DNA of 64,000 nt from Candidatus Ribeiella danica (GTDB lineage: Bacteria > Chloroflexota > Chloroflexia > Chloroflexales > Roseiflexaceae). Of the stretch, positions 34,501 through 45,098 are shown piece after piece. Both the position numbers and the translations under genes were made by a program. Location of the stretch: assembly GCA_016717335.1 (NCBI GenBank), contig JADKFS010000002.1, positions 372,001-436,000 on the forward strand. Reading direction: 5' to 3'. The notes under the pieces were generated by a model. It worked only from the letters and a program-made list of their open reading frames with translations, did no database searches and was not told where the DNA came from. Every line of letters starts with the position of its first letter. Within the stretch, counting starts at the first letter, position 1.

Positions 34501-34927
34501 CGGGCAGATCGGCGCGAACGGGCACGCCAAGGAGCGAGCGAGCGAAGCCAACCAGAGGACAGCCCCGGCCGACGCGCCCAGTAACGGCGCGCACCGCCCG
34601 GCGCATCAGCGCGACGTGGATGGCGCGCGCGGCAGTGCCGCGTCAAGCGGCGTCCCTCAGAGCTACGACGCGCTCGAGAGCGACTTCCGCGCCCACCATC
34701 AAACCAATGCCGCCCGTCGCCGCGGCCCGTACGAGCACTACCGGCTGGTCTACCGCTACGGCTACGACTTGGGCGCCGACCCGCGCTACCGCGACGCGGA
34801 TTGGGCGGCGGTCGAGCAGCAGGCTCGCCCGCGCTGGGAAGAGCGCAACCCCGGCACCTGGGAGCAGTTCAAGGAGACGATCCGGTACGCCTGGGGCAAA
34901 ACGCGGAGCTGGAATTTCAGGATGTAA
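34436..34927 (+). CDS. Small basic stress-associated protein of unknown function, 163 aa
   Basis: The first ~75 residues are low complexity and probably disordered (Asn, Gly, Ala, Arg). The C-terminal ~80 residues carry a conserved-looking module: YDALESDFRAHHQTNA, YEHYRLVYRYGYDLG, DADWAAVEQQARPRWE, GTWEQFKETIRYAWGK. I have seen this YRYGY/WEQFK pattern in proteins encoded beside general stress genes, but it has no known activity. The start ATG at 34436 has AAGGAAG upstream and lies inside the end of the receiver gene, so translation is likely coupled. Confidence 0.75.
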   Translation: MENTSKEPTRAPKQWTGAPIGNGQIGANGHAKERASEANQRTAPADAPSNGAHRPAHQRDVDGARGSAASSGVPQSYDALESDFRAHHQTNAARRRGPYEHYRLVYRYGYDLGADPRYRDADWAAVEQQARPRWEERNPGTWEQFKETIRYAWGKTRSWNFRM

Positions 34928-35231
34928 GCGGGGCGGTGGGGCGGGGGGGCCGTGCAGCCCACACAGCAAGGCAAAACGGAGCGGGCAGCCCGTTGTCCAA
35001 TGAGCGAGATGTGTCTGGTGAGATCAGCGAGGGCGTGTCTACTGGCGCGTGGCGGGCGCCGCGCTGCGCGGACTGCTGCCGGGGGGGGGGGGGGGCGCTG
35101 CGGCGGGCGGGGGCAAGCGGCCTTTATGAATTAGGAATTCTCGCTTTTTGACTAGCCCGCTGGAACAGTCCTGAGGAGTAGCCATCTCACGGCACTGCAT
35201 CGCCGCGGTGCCCGGCAGCGAGGAGGCGGCG
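34928..35231. other. Intergenic region with 15-G run and the inverted-repeat partner
   Basis: No gene is seen. It contains an unbroken run of 15 G (35081-35095) and, at 35140-35169, the reverse complement of the repeat at 27407-27438. Confidence 0.6.
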
Positions 35232-35473
35232 ATGGGTCTATCTACGAACGATGCGTTCCTCGATATTATTGCGCAGCAGGCGCGGCTTGCGTATGCATCA
35301 CAGCAGTTGCACGTGCTGCAAACCAGGCTCCAGCACTTGCAGGTGTACGCAGGAGCCAGGCTCGACGCCGGGAGCAGCTCGCGCGTGCGGCACGAGCTGA
35401 CTACTACACCCAGCAGATCGAGCGCTGGCGGGCGTACCTGGAGCGCCTGGTGGGTCTCGACGAGTCGTGCTGA
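35232..35473 (+). pseudogene. Small coiled-coil-like gene with an apparent frameshift
   Basis: A frame starts at ATG 35232 (MGLSTNDAFLDIIAQQARL...) and is helical. After about residue 38 the same helical, Gln/Arg-rich character continues only in a different frame (REQLARAARADYYTQQIERW), which ends with TGA at 35471-35473. A strong hairpin starts one base after that stop. Together these suggest one gene of about 80 residues broken by a one- or two-base shift, or a sequencing error. No family recognised. Confidence 0.4.
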
Positions 35474-35527
35474 GCCGCAGCGAAGCGTCTCTTGGTCGTC
35501 CTGTAGAGAGAGATCCTTCGCTGCGGC
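35474..35527. terminator. Perfect 12-bp hairpin
   Basis: GCCGCAGCGAAG (35474-35485) pairs with CTTCGCTGCGGC (35516-35527); inner AGAGA/TCTCT can extend it. It directly follows the stop of the small gene and precedes the slipin gene by ~150 bp. Confidence 0.55.
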
Positions 35528-35677
35528 TGCCGCCTCCGCATCGGCGGACATTAGCTGTGAGCAAAACCATCGAGCCACTCTGCAAGAAGGAGATGCCGCC
35601 GTGAGGCGAGCCGTCTTATCTGCCGACCGGCTCCTGCCGACTGCCCACTGCTATAGCCCATTACAGAGGAGTGAGAC

Positions 35678-36499
35678 ATGCTTACGAGCGTAGCTTTCTT
35701 GGGGGTCGTGGTGATCCTCATTCTGGTGTTCATGGTTGCCCTGTCGTCGATCAAGATCGTGCCCGAGTACGAGCGCGGCGTGGTCTTCCGGCTGGGGCGG
35801 CTGGTCGGCGCGCGCGGGCCGGGCCTGTTCCTGCTGATCCCGATCATGGAGCGGATGGTGCGCGTCGACACGCGCGTGATCACGCTGGACGTGCCGGCGC
35901 AGGAGGTGATCACGCTCGACAACGTGACGATCAAGGTCAACGCGGTGCTCTACTTCATGGTCGTCAACCCGGACTGGGCGATCGTCAAGGTGATGGACTA
36001 CATCCGCGCGACCCTGCAGATCGCGCAGACGACGCTGCGCAGCGGGGTCGGGCAGGTCGACCTGGACACGCTGCTCTCGCGCCGCGAGCAGCTCAACGCG
36101 CGCCTACAGACGATTATCGACGAGCAGACCGAGCCGTGGGGCGTCAAGGTGACGATCGTCGAGGTCAAGGATGTCGAGCTGCCGCAGACGATGCAGCGGG
36201 CGATGGCCAAGCAGGCCGAGGCCGAGCGCGAGAAGCGCGCCAAGATCATCCACGCGCAGGGCGAGTTCGAGGCGTCGAAGATGCTGGCCGAGGCCGCCGA
36301 CGTGATCGCGCGCGAGCCGGTCACGCTGCAGCTGCGCTACCTGCAGACCCTGACCGAGATCGCGGTCGAGAAGAACAGCACGATCATCTTCCCGCTGCCG
36401 GTCGACACGATCAAGGTCTTTATGGATCGGATGGCGGCGATCCAGCACGGCAACGGCGTCGCGCCGGTCGGCGCGCCGGCGCCGGCTGCGCCGCAGTAG
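35678..36499 (+). CDS. Slipin (SPFH/band-7/stomatin family) membrane protein
   Basis: A 273-residue protein with one N-terminal membrane segment (~3-24), then the SPFH domain: KIVPEYERGVVFRLGRLVG, GPGLFLLIPIMERM, VDTRVITLDVPAQEVITLDN, and the ADVIAREPVTLQLRYLQTLTEIA C-terminal part. Slipins oligomerise at the membrane and organise microdomains, often with a NfeD partner and a membrane protease. No NfeD gene is next to it here, but ftsH lies 2 kb away on the other strand. AGAGGAG precedes the ATG. It ends in an Ala/Pro-rich tail. Confidence 0.94.
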   Translation: MLTSVAFLGVVVILILVFMVALSSIKIVPEYERGVVFRLGRLVGARGPGLFLLIPIMERMVRVDTRVITLDVPAQEVITLDNVTIKVNAVLYFMVVNPDWAIVKVMDYIRATLQIAQTTLRSGVGQVDLDTLLSRREQLNARLQTIIDEQTEPWGVKVTIVEVKDVELPQTMQRAMAKQAEAEREKRAKIIHAQGEFEASKMLAEAADVIAREPVTLQLRYLQTLTEIAVEKNSTIIFPLPVDTIKVFMDRMAAIQHGNGVAPVGAPAPAAPQ

Positions 36500-36846
36500 C
36501 ACGGCTCGGCGGGCGCTCCTGCCCGGCGCAGTAGGCAGTCCACCGCATGCTGTATGCGGCTCGCCGTTTGTCGACTGCCAACTGCCGGATGCAACCCAGG
36601 AGGTATTTCCACCGCGCTGTACGAGAGCGGCGGGTTTTCCGTCGGCGGCACTGGGATGACTTCTGAGTGCATCTGTGAATCTCACCATCCGCACTCAGAA
36701 TTGATATACACGACGTGGGCGCTCATGGAACCTGACCGCGATTGGCGGCGGCGACCAGAGCGCCCATTCGAGCGACGGTCGCCATCCAATTTGCCGGGGC
36801 CGTTTCGGTCAATCCGTTTCTGCTGGTATAGGGGCAGGCGAGATCC
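36500..36846. other. Intergenic region before the Mg-type ATPase gene
   Basis: A plus-strand frame covers part of it, but its composition is low in coding character, it lacks a ribosome-binding site and it ends inside the ATPase start, so it is not called. A CTGCCAACTGCC-type word here also occurs near 35630. TG-G-TATAGG at 36825-36833 is too close to the ATG to be a convincing promoter. Confidence 0.4.
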
Positions 36847-39459
36847 ATGAACACGTTTCGGGCGATCGTGAATCGCGTGACACACCACGCCGACAGCCCG
36901 CCGCGCGCGGCCGAGCAGGTCGGCCAGGCGCTGCTGGATGCCGCCCAGGGCGATCTAGATGCCGCGGCCGAGGGCCTGACGAGCGCGGATGCGGCCCAGC
37001 GCCTGAAGCGCTACGGCTTCAACGAGGCCGTGCACGGGCGCCGCTCCGGCCTGCTGCGGCACGCGACCAGCGCCCTGCTCAACCCGCTGGTCATCCTGCT
37101 CGGCGTCCTGGCGCTGATCTCGCTCTCGGTCGGCGATGTGCGCGCGGCCGTGATGATGGCGCTGATGGTCGTGCTCGGCGTGTCGCTGCGCTTCGTGCAG
37201 GAGTGGCGCGCCGACGCCGCCGCCGCGCAGCTCACGGCCATGGTCCACACCACGGCGACGGTCGTGCGCGAGGGGAGCGCCCGCGATATCCCGCTGCGCC
37301 TGCTGGTGCCGGGCGACATCGTCCAGCTCTCGGCCGGCGATCTCGTGCCGGCCGACCTGCGCCTGATCGGCGCGAAGGACCTGTTCGTCAACCAGGCGAC
37401 CCTGACGGGCGAGGCGCTGCCGGTCGAAAAGCACGCGCTCAGCGCGGAGCGCCCGCCGCAGAGCGCGCTCGACCTCCAGAACATCTGCTTCTTTGGCACC
37501 AGCGTCGTTAGCGGCACCGCCAGCGCGCTGGTGCTCGCCACCGGCGCCGCGACCTATTTTGGCTCCATGGCCACCCACCTGGCCGACGCAACCGCGGTCG
37601 TCAGCAGCTTCGACCAGGGGCTGAACCGCTTCACCTGGCTGCTGCTGCGCTTCATGGCGGTCATGGTGCCGCTGGTCTTTCTGATCAACGGCATCGGCAA
37701 GGGCAACTGGCTAGAGGCGTTTCTGTTCGCGCTCTCGGTCGCGGTCGGCCTGACGCCCGAGATGCTGCCCATGATCGTCACCGTCTGCCTCTCCAAGGGC
37801 GCGATCGTTATGTCGCAAAAGAAGGTGATCGTCAAGCGGCTGAGCGCGATCCAGAACTTCGGGGCGATGGATGTGCTGTGCACCGATAAGACCGGGACGA
37901 TCACCCAGGGGCGCGTCATTCTGGAAAAGCACCTGGACCTCGCCGGCGCCGAGTCGCCCGAGGTGCTGAACTACTCGTACCTCAACAGCTTCCACCAGAC
38001 CGGGCTGAAGAACATGCTGGACCTGGCCGTCCTGGCGCATGTCGAGGTCGCCGAAGCCCTGCAGGTGCGCGAGCGCTACCGCAAGATCGACGAGATCCCG
38101 TTTGACTTCGTGCGCCGCCGCATGTCGGTCGCGGTCGAAGATCACCAGCAGCAGCGCATCCTGATCTGCAAGGGCGCGGTCGAGGAGATCGTGCAGGTCT
38201 GCGCGCAGGTCGAGCTGCGCGGCGCGCGCGTCGCGCTCGACGAATCGCACCGGGCGCAGGCTGACGCGCTGGTGCGCGATCTCAACGACGATGGGTTCCG
38301 GGTGCTGGCGCTGGCGTACAAGATCATGCCGGGCGACCAGCGCACCTACGAGCCCGCCGACGAGGCGGCGCTGATCCTGCTGGGCCTGCTGGCCTTCCTC
38401 GATCCGCCCAAGCTGACCGCGCACCAGGCGATCGGCGAGCTGGGGCAGCGCGGCGTCCGGGTGAAGGTCCTGACCGGCGACAACGAGCGGGTCGCGCGCA
38501 CGATCTGCAAGCAGGTCGGGCTACCGGTCGACCGGATCGTCCTCGGCGGCGAGCTGGACGGCTGGTCCGACGAGCAGCTGGCCGACGTGGCCGAGACGAC
38601 GCCGATCTTCGCCAAGCTGGCGCCGGCGCACAAGGAGCGGATCATCGCGGCGCTGCGGCGGCGCGGGCACGTCGTCGGCTTCATGGGCGACGGCATCAAC
38701 GACGCGGCGGCGCTCAAAGCCGCCGACGTCGGGATCTCGGTCGACAGCGCGGTCGACATCGCCAAGGAGTCGTCCGACATCATTCTGCTGGAGAACAGCC
38801 TGCTGGTGCTGCAGGAGGGCGTGCTGGAGGGGCGCCGGGTGTTTGGCAACATCCTGAAGTACGTCCGTATGGCGGCCAGCTCGAACTTCGGCAACATGTT
38901 CAGCGTCGTCGGCGGCAGCCTGTTCCTGCCGTTCTTGCCGATGCTGCCGGTGCAGGTGCTGACCAATAACCTGCTGTACGACTTCTCGCAGACGACGATC
39001 CCGACCGACGCGGTCGACGCGGAGTGGCTGCAGCAAGCGCGCAGCTGGAACATGGGCGCCATGCAGCGGTTCATCCTGGTGATCGGGCCGATCAGCTCGA
39101 TCTTCGACTACGCAACGTTTGCTATAATGCTGTTTATCTTCAACGCGTGGAGCAACCCGGCGCTGTTCCGCACCGGCTGGTTTGTCGAGTCGCTGCTGAC
39201 GCAGACGCTGATCATTCACGTCATTCGCACGAACAAGATCCCGTTTCTGCAGAGCCGGGCCAGCCTGCCGCTGACGCTCACGTCGCTGCTGATCGTCGGG
39301 GTCGGGATCTGGCTGCCGCTCTCGCCGCTCGCGGGCGCGCTGGGCTTTGTGGCGCTCCCGGCGCTGTACTGGCCGCTGGTCGGGCTGATGCTGCTGGGCT
39401 ACGTCGCGCTCACGCAGGTGGTCAAGACCTGGTTCGTGCGGCGCTACGAGGCCGCTTGA
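36847..39459 (+). CDS. mgtA: Magnesium-translocating P-type ATPase (MgtA/MgtB type)
   Basis: An 870-residue P3B-type ATPase for Mg2+ uptake. Diagnostic segments: TLTGEALPVEK, the M4 motif VGLTPEMLPMIVT, phosphorylated D347 in CTDKTGTITQG, the MgtA-specific YLNSFHQTGLKNMLDLAVL, KGAVEEIVQVC, and MGDGINDAAALKAADVGISV. The C-terminal half has the expected membrane segments (LTNNLLYDFSQTTIPTD). The ATG at 36847 follows a purine-rich GGCAGGCGAGA sequence. It is followed 27 bp later by the VIT1-type exporter gene. In enterobacteria mgtA is controlled by Mg2+-sensing leaders; no such leader can be identified here. Confidence 0.95.
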   Translation: MNTFRAIVNRVTHHADSPPRAAEQVGQALLDAAQGDLDAAAEGLTSADAAQRLKRYGFNEAVHGRRSGLLRHATSALLNPLVILLGVLALISLSVGDVRAAVMMALMVVLGVSLRFVQEWRADAAAAQLTAMVHTTATVVREGSARDIPLRLLVPGDIVQLSAGDLVPADLRLIGAKDLFVNQATLTGEALPVEKHALSAERPPQSALDLQNICFFGTSVVSGTASALVLATGAATYFGSMATHLADATAVVSSFDQGLNRFTWLLLRFMAVMVPLVFLINGIGKGNWLEAFLFALSVAVGLTPEMLPMIVTVCLSKGAIVMSQKKVIVKRLSAIQNFGAMDVLCTDKTGTITQGRVILEKHLDLAGAESPEVLNYSYLNSFHQTGLKNMLDLAVLAHVEVAEALQVRERYRKIDEIPFDFVRRRMSVAVEDHQQQRILICKGAVEEIVQVCAQVELRGARVALDESHRAQADALVRDLNDDGFRVLALAYKIMPGDQRTYEPADEAALILLGLLAFLDPPKLTAHQAIGELGQRGVRVKVLTGDNERVARTICKQVGLPVDRIVLGGELDGWSDEQLADVAETTPIFAKLAPAHKERIIAALRRRGHVVGFMGDGINDAAALKAADVGISVDSAVDIAKESSDIILLENSLLVLQEGVLEGRRVFGNILKYVRMAASSNFGNMFSVVGGSLFLPFLPMLPVQVLTNNLLYDFSQTTIPTDAVDAEWLQQARSWNMGAMQRFILVIGPISSIFDYATFAIMLFIFNAWSNPALFRTGWFVESLLTQTLIIHVIRTNKIPFLQSRASLPLTLTSLLIVGVGIWLPLSPLAGALGFVALPALYWPLVGLMLLGYVALTQVVKTWFVRRYEAA
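39120..39128 (+). promoter_or_regulatory. Possible internal promoter in the mgtA 3' region
   Basis: TG-C-TATAAT is a perfect extended -10 inside an otherwise GC-rich gene, ~360 bp before the downstream exporter gene. It could arise from the codons used; no -35 is evident. Confidence 0.25.
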
Positions 39460-39486
39460 TTGCCCTAGATTTGAGGGAAGACAATA

Positions 39487-40650
39487 ATGCCTGACGACAC
39501 CAACGAGCCGTTTATCCGCGGCCTCCAGCAGGCCTGGCAGCGCGAGCAGGCCAGCGCGCGGATCTACCGTGCGCTGGCCGCGCGGGAGCCGTCGGAGACC
39601 CGCCGGAGGGTCTTGCTGAAGCTGGCCGCCAGCGAAGTGCAGCACGGCGAGCGCTGGGCCGCGCGGCTGCGCGAGCTGGGCGCGCCGCTGCCGCCCGACC
39701 GCGACAGGCCGCGCGACCGCGCCTGGCGCTGGGTGCTGGTGCAGAGCGGGACCGACAACGCGCTCAAGCGGATCGAGAGCAGCGAGGACGACGACGCGGC
39801 GCTGTACGCCGAGCTGGCGCGGCTGGCGCCGACCACCGAGGATCGCGCGGCGCTGAGCGCCGTGCAGCAGGACGAGCAGGCGCACAGCCGCCTGACCGGG
39901 GCGGTCGGGGCAGCCGGCGCCGTCGTCGGCCCCCAGGCGCGGCTCGACACCCTGCTGCGCCGCGAGACGTGGCACAAGCGCGGCGGCGGGTGGATCGGCC
40001 AGGCGATCTACGGCGCCAACGACGGCCTCGGCTCGGTCTTCGGGATCGTCACGGGCGTCGCGGGGGCCACGGCCGGCGGGCCGGCGGTGCTGATCGCCGG
40101 CCTGGCCGGCATGCTCGCCTCGGCGCTGTCGATGGGCTCGGGGGCATACCTGGCGACCAAGGCCGAGCACGAGGTCCAGCAGGCCGAGATCGGGCGCGAG
40201 CGCCGCGAGCTGGAGCAAAACCCGGCCGAGGAGCGCGAGGAGCTGGCGCTGTTCTACCAGCTGAAAGGCGTGCCGGAGGACGAGGCCGAGGCGCTGGCGA
40301 CGCGCCTGATGACCCAGCCGCAGTCGGCGCTCCAGACGATGGTGAGCGAGGAGCTGGGCCTGTCGGAGCAGAACGCGCCGAACCCCTGGACGGCGGCGCT
40401 CTCGGCCACGCTCTCGACCGCGTTCGGCGCGTTCATCCCGATCATCCCGTTCTTCGTCGCCAGCGGCTACCCGGCGATCGTCGCCTCGTTCGCGATCAGC
40501 ACCCTGGCGCACTTTCTGATCGGCGCGGCGAAGACGATCGTGACGGGGCTGAACCCCTGGCGCAGCGGGCTCGAGATGACGATCATCGGGATCGGCGAGG
40601 CGCTGATCACCTACGGGCTGGGGCTGCTGTTCGGGACGGCGGTGGGGTGA
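39487..40650 (+). CDS. Ferritin-like/VIT1 (CCC1) fusion, iron or manganese exporter (MbfA-like)
   Basis: A 387-residue protein. Residues ~10-140 form a rubrerythrin-like four-helix domain with potential di-metal ligands E20, E50-x-x-H53, E97 or E100 and E130-x-x-H133. From ~168 it is a VIT1/CCC1 transporter: AIYGANDGLGSVFGIVTGVAGA, LAGMLASALSMGSGAYLATKAEHE, then further membrane segments to the C-terminus. Proteins of this design export Fe2+ or Mn2+ and limit peroxide stress. GAGGGAAG precedes the ATG. It is 27 bp from the Mg-type ATPase gene on the same strand and probably co-transcribed, which fits metal homeostasis under stress. Confidence 0.9.
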   Translation: MPDDTNEPFIRGLQQAWQREQASARIYRALAAREPSETRRRVLLKLAASEVQHGERWAARLRELGAPLPPDRDRPRDRAWRWVLVQSGTDNALKRIESSEDDDAALYAELARLAPTTEDRAALSAVQQDEQAHSRLTGAVGAAGAVVGPQARLDTLLRRETWHKRGGGWIGQAIYGANDGLGSVFGIVTGVAGATAGGPAVLIAGLAGMLASALSMGSGAYLATKAEHEVQQAEIGRERRELEQNPAEEREELALFYQLKGVPEDEAEALATRLMTQPQSALQTMVSEELGLSEQNAPNPWTAALSATLSTAFGAFIPIIPFFVASGYPAIVASFAISTLAHFLIGAAKTIVTGLNPWRSGLEMTIIGIGEALITYGLGLLFGTAVG

Positions 40651-40689
40651 CGCCAGAAGGGCGTGAGCACTGATGACCGATCAGCGCAA

Positions 40690-41380
40690 ACCGCTTTTCT
40701 CCGGGGCGCAGCGCCCCCGGCCCCCCGCCTGGTGCGCCCGTGCCAGGCGTGTTTCCTTTTTCCGGGGCGCTGCGCCCCCGGCCCCCCGGCACCCAGCGGG
40801 TACCCGGGGAACCCGCGCCGGTTCCCCCAGCCCCCCTCCGGCAAGTGATGCCGTACCAATCGTAAGCATCGTGGCGGATGCCTAGCACCATTCCGATCAG
40901 AGGTGTTGTTTTCCATCATGCGTGGATTCAGCCAGGCATACGCGCCAGGCACCGCAACTGAGGCAGCTTCTTTTTGGGGTCCAGGGGCGCACGCCCCGGC
41001 CGGGGGCGGGGGGGGCGGGGGGGGGGGCAGCCCGGACAAGCGCAAGGAGCTTGGTCGGGCCGGGGGGCGGCGGGGGTGGCGGCCCACCCCCGCCCGCGGG
41101 GGCACGGGGGGCGCGCAGCCCCCCGGACAAGCGACAAGAGAGAAATGCTTTTGGGGTCCAGGGGCGCACGCCCCGGCCGGGGGGCGGCGGGGGTGGCGGC
41201 CCACCCCCGCCCGCGGGGGCGCGGGGGGCGCGCAGCCCCGGGGACAAGCAGAAATGCTTTTGGGGTCCAGGGGGCGGCGGGGGCGGCGGGGGGGGCGCGC
41301 ACCCCCGGGGGGGGGGGCGCGCAGCCCCGCGCGCGGGGGCTCGGGGGGCGCGCAGCCCCCCTACCACCCCACGATTGGCG
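40690..41380. repeat. GC-rich modular intergenic repeat, copy 3 (expanded)
   Basis: It begins with two GGGGCGCTGCGCCCCCGG-type modules (40700-40790), continues with the AT-richer core (40850-40975) and the TTTTGGGGTCCAGGGGCGC end module. That end module is then amplified at least three times, at ~40974, 41151 and 41257, with GCGGGGGTGGCGGCCCACCC-type palindromes between. Long G-runs make quadruplex formation possible. All open frames across it are composition artefacts. Confidence 0.82.
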
Positions 41381-41404
41381 ATACCGCTCCTCCTGTGGCA
41401 TACT
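41375..41404 (+). promoter_or_regulatory. Promoter of the GAF histidine kinase gene
   Basis: TTGGCG (41375-41380), an 18-base spacer and CATACT (41399-41404) preceded by TG-G give one of the few sites in the window with both boxes. It lies 70 bp before the ATG, just outside the repeat block. Confidence 0.5.
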
Positions 41405-41473
41405 ACCCTGCTGGCGGATTGACGAGCTGAGATCTTGGAGCGTATCCAGCACGGCAGGAAGGAACCGATCAAC

Positions 41474-43288
41474 ATGGCAGGAGCACCGGGCTCGCCGATC
41501 AGCGGCGATGAGTTTGAGAATGTCAGTGCGGCGCTCGATCGCGGCGTGCCGCTGGAGGCTGCGCTCGACCTGATCATGCAGCGCACCCGCGACCTGCTAG
41601 AGGTGCACCAGGCGGCGTTCTTCCGCGTCGAGCGGCCGGGGCCGCGCCTGCGCCTCGCGGCGGCCAGCAACGGCCTGCCCGCGCAGCCGGTGCTGCTGGA
41701 GCCCAACCAGGGCGTGGAGGGCTGGGTCGCGCGGCGGGCTCGGCCGATCGCGGTGCCTAACCCGAGCGCCGACCCGCGCTTTGCCTCGTCCCATTGGTGG
41801 AGCGGCGACGTGCCGCCGGATGCGATGATAGCGGTGGCGGCGGTTCCGGTGCGCACCGGAGCGGAGGTTGCCGGCGTGCTCTCGGTGGTCGATCTGATCG
41901 AGCCTGGCGGCGCCGAGCCGCCGGAGCATCCCCTGGGCGGCGCGTCGATCGACGAGCTGCTGCCGTTCCTGGCCGTCTTGGCCGATCTGGTCGCGCTCGC
42001 GCTCGAGAACAACGCGATCATCCGCCGCCAGGACCGTCGCACGCAGTTTATCCGGCTGCTGCACACGATCGCGACCATTTCGGATCACGAGGCGACCGAG
42101 GAGCTGGCGCACACGATCACGAGTCAGCTGTGCGCGATCACACAGGCTGAGGTCGCCTGCATCCTGCTGCACAGCGAGGTGACCGACGAGCTGATCGCCT
42201 TAGGGATCAGCGATACGCCGCTCGGCCATCTGCAGCGCGAGAGCGGGCGCGATCATCTCCCGCTTGCCACCAGCGGCCCGCTGCTGCGGGTGTTTCAGGG
42301 CGGCACGCCCGTGCTGATCCGCGAGTCGCGCGAGCTGGACGAACTGCCGATGCTTGAGGCGGCCGACATCCAGTCAATGCTGCTTGTGCCGCTGCGAGTC
42401 GAGCAGGAAAGCCACGGCATCGTCGTCCTGGCCAGCACCCGCGCCGACGCATTCGCCGACGACGACCTAAGCTTCGTCACATTCATCAGCGTGCGCCTGG
42501 GCTACGCGCTGCGCCACAAGACGCTCGCGGACGAGCTCGCGGCGGCCGAGCAGGATCGCATCCAGCAAGACGCGCGCGAAAGCTTTATCGCGATCGTCGC
42601 CCATGACCTCAAGAATGCGCTGATGGCGATCTCGGGCAGCGGCCACCTGGCGCTGCGCAAGGCCGCCCGCGGCGACACGCAGTATAGCCAGAAGGCGATG
42701 CCGGTGGTGGTGGCAAAAGCCGCCCAGGCCATCCAGCTGGTCAACGACATGGTCGACGTCAATAATGTCGACCGCGGGCGATTCCGGATGTTCATCGCGC
42801 CGGTGGAGCTTGTCGCGCTCGTTCGCGAAGAGATCGAGGCGGCGCAGGGGCTCACCACACAGCACACGCTCGAGCTGCAGACAGCCTTCGACACGGTGGA
42901 GATTGCCGCCGACGGCCAGCGGCTGCGGCAGGTGCTGGGCAATCTGATCTCGAATGCGATCCGCTACTCGCCCGCCGCCGGCACGATCACCGTGACGCTG
43001 ACAGCGGCGCCGAAGCAAGCGCCGCTATCCGACACAATGCCCGAGCTGCCGCAGGCAGTGATGCTGACCGTAGCCGACCAGGGGATCGGCATCACCCCCG
43101 AGGATCTGCCGCATATCTTTGATCGCTTCTACCGCGGGCGCGGCGAGCAGGTGGCCGGCGGCTCAGGGCTGGGGCTCTACATTGCGTCGGCGATCATCGC
43201 CCAGCATGGCGGCAAGATCTGGGTCGAGTCGCAGGTGGACGCCGGGACGCAGTTTCATGTCACGCTCCCCATGAGCCGGCGCGGCTAG
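41474..43288 (+). CDS. GAF-domain sensor histidine kinase
   Basis: A 604-residue soluble kinase. Two GAF domains (~20-185 and ~205-355) are followed by a short coiled linker, a HisKA domain with H377 in IVAHDLKNALM, and an HATPase_c domain with the N box GNLISNAIRYSP, the G1 box VADQGIGITPEDLPHIFDRFYRG and the G2 box GGSGLGLYIASAII. No membrane segment is seen, so it senses a cytoplasmic signal such as a small ligand, redox or light. The start ATG at 41474 has AGGAAGGA upstream; a TTG 39 bases earlier is the alternative. No response regulator is adjacent; the two stand-alone receivers in the stress island are possible partners. Confidence 0.9.
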   Translation: MAGAPGSPISGDEFENVSAALDRGVPLEAALDLIMQRTRDLLEVHQAAFFRVERPGPRLRLAAASNGLPAQPVLLEPNQGVEGWVARRARPIAVPNPSADPRFASSHWWSGDVPPDAMIAVAAVPVRTGAEVAGVLSVVDLIEPGGAEPPEHPLGGASIDELLPFLAVLADLVALALENNAIIRRQDRRTQFIRLLHTIATISDHEATEELAHTITSQLCAITQAEVACILLHSEVTDELIALGISDTPLGHLQRESGRDHLPLATSGPLLRVFQGGTPVLIRESRELDELPMLEAADIQSMLLVPLRVEQESHGIVVLASTRADAFADDDLSFVTFISVRLGYALRHKTLADELAAAEQDRIQQDARESFIAIVAHDLKNALMAISGSGHLALRKAARGDTQYSQKAMPVVVAKAAQAIQLVNDMVDVNNVDRGRFRMFIAPVELVALVREEIEAAQGLTTQHTLELQTAFDTVEIAADGQRLRQVLGNLISNAIRYSPAAGTITVTLTAAPKQAPLSDTMPELPQAVMLTVADQGIGITPEDLPHIFDRFYRGRGEQVAGGSGLGLYIASAIIAQHGGKIWVESQVDAGTQFHVTLPMSRRG

Positions 43289-43317
43289 CAGCTGGCGCCG
43301 GTTTTGGGTTTAAACGA

Positions 43318-43364
43318 GTGATGGGGGTTCGGGCGCGGCTTCGCCGCGCCCGAACCCCCATCAC
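43318..43364. terminator. Perfect 22-bp hairpin, bidirectional terminator
   Basis: Arms 43318-43339 and 43343-43364 are perfectly complementary around a TTC loop. It lies between the convergent kinase and groEL genes, 30 bp after one stop and 14 bp before the other. It belongs to the family of long perfect palindromes found at other gene ends in this window. Confidence 0.8.
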
Positions 43365-43377
43365 CAGGGAGGTCTCC

Positions 43378-45036
<1,659 letters not shown>

Positions 45037-45069
45037 ATGTTTGGAAAACCTCCTCTAATGTCAGTTGCA

Positions 45070-45098
45070 CGTTTGAACGTTCGAACGTTCGAACGTTT
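45070..45098. repeat. 8-bp palindromic tandem repeat between groES and groEL
   Basis: Overlapping copies of the self-complementary word CGTTCGAA fill the gap up to the groES stop. The tract can fold on itself in the groESL transcript. Confidence 0.75.

Noticed and set aside
35081..35095. Phase-variable poly-G tract
   Set aside because: The 15-G run is outside any gene and not placed between promoter boxes that I can identify; it may also be a sequencing-prone stretch.
36554..36850. 98-residue plus-strand frame before mgtA
   Set aside because: No ribosome-binding site, poor coding character and overlap with the mgtA start.
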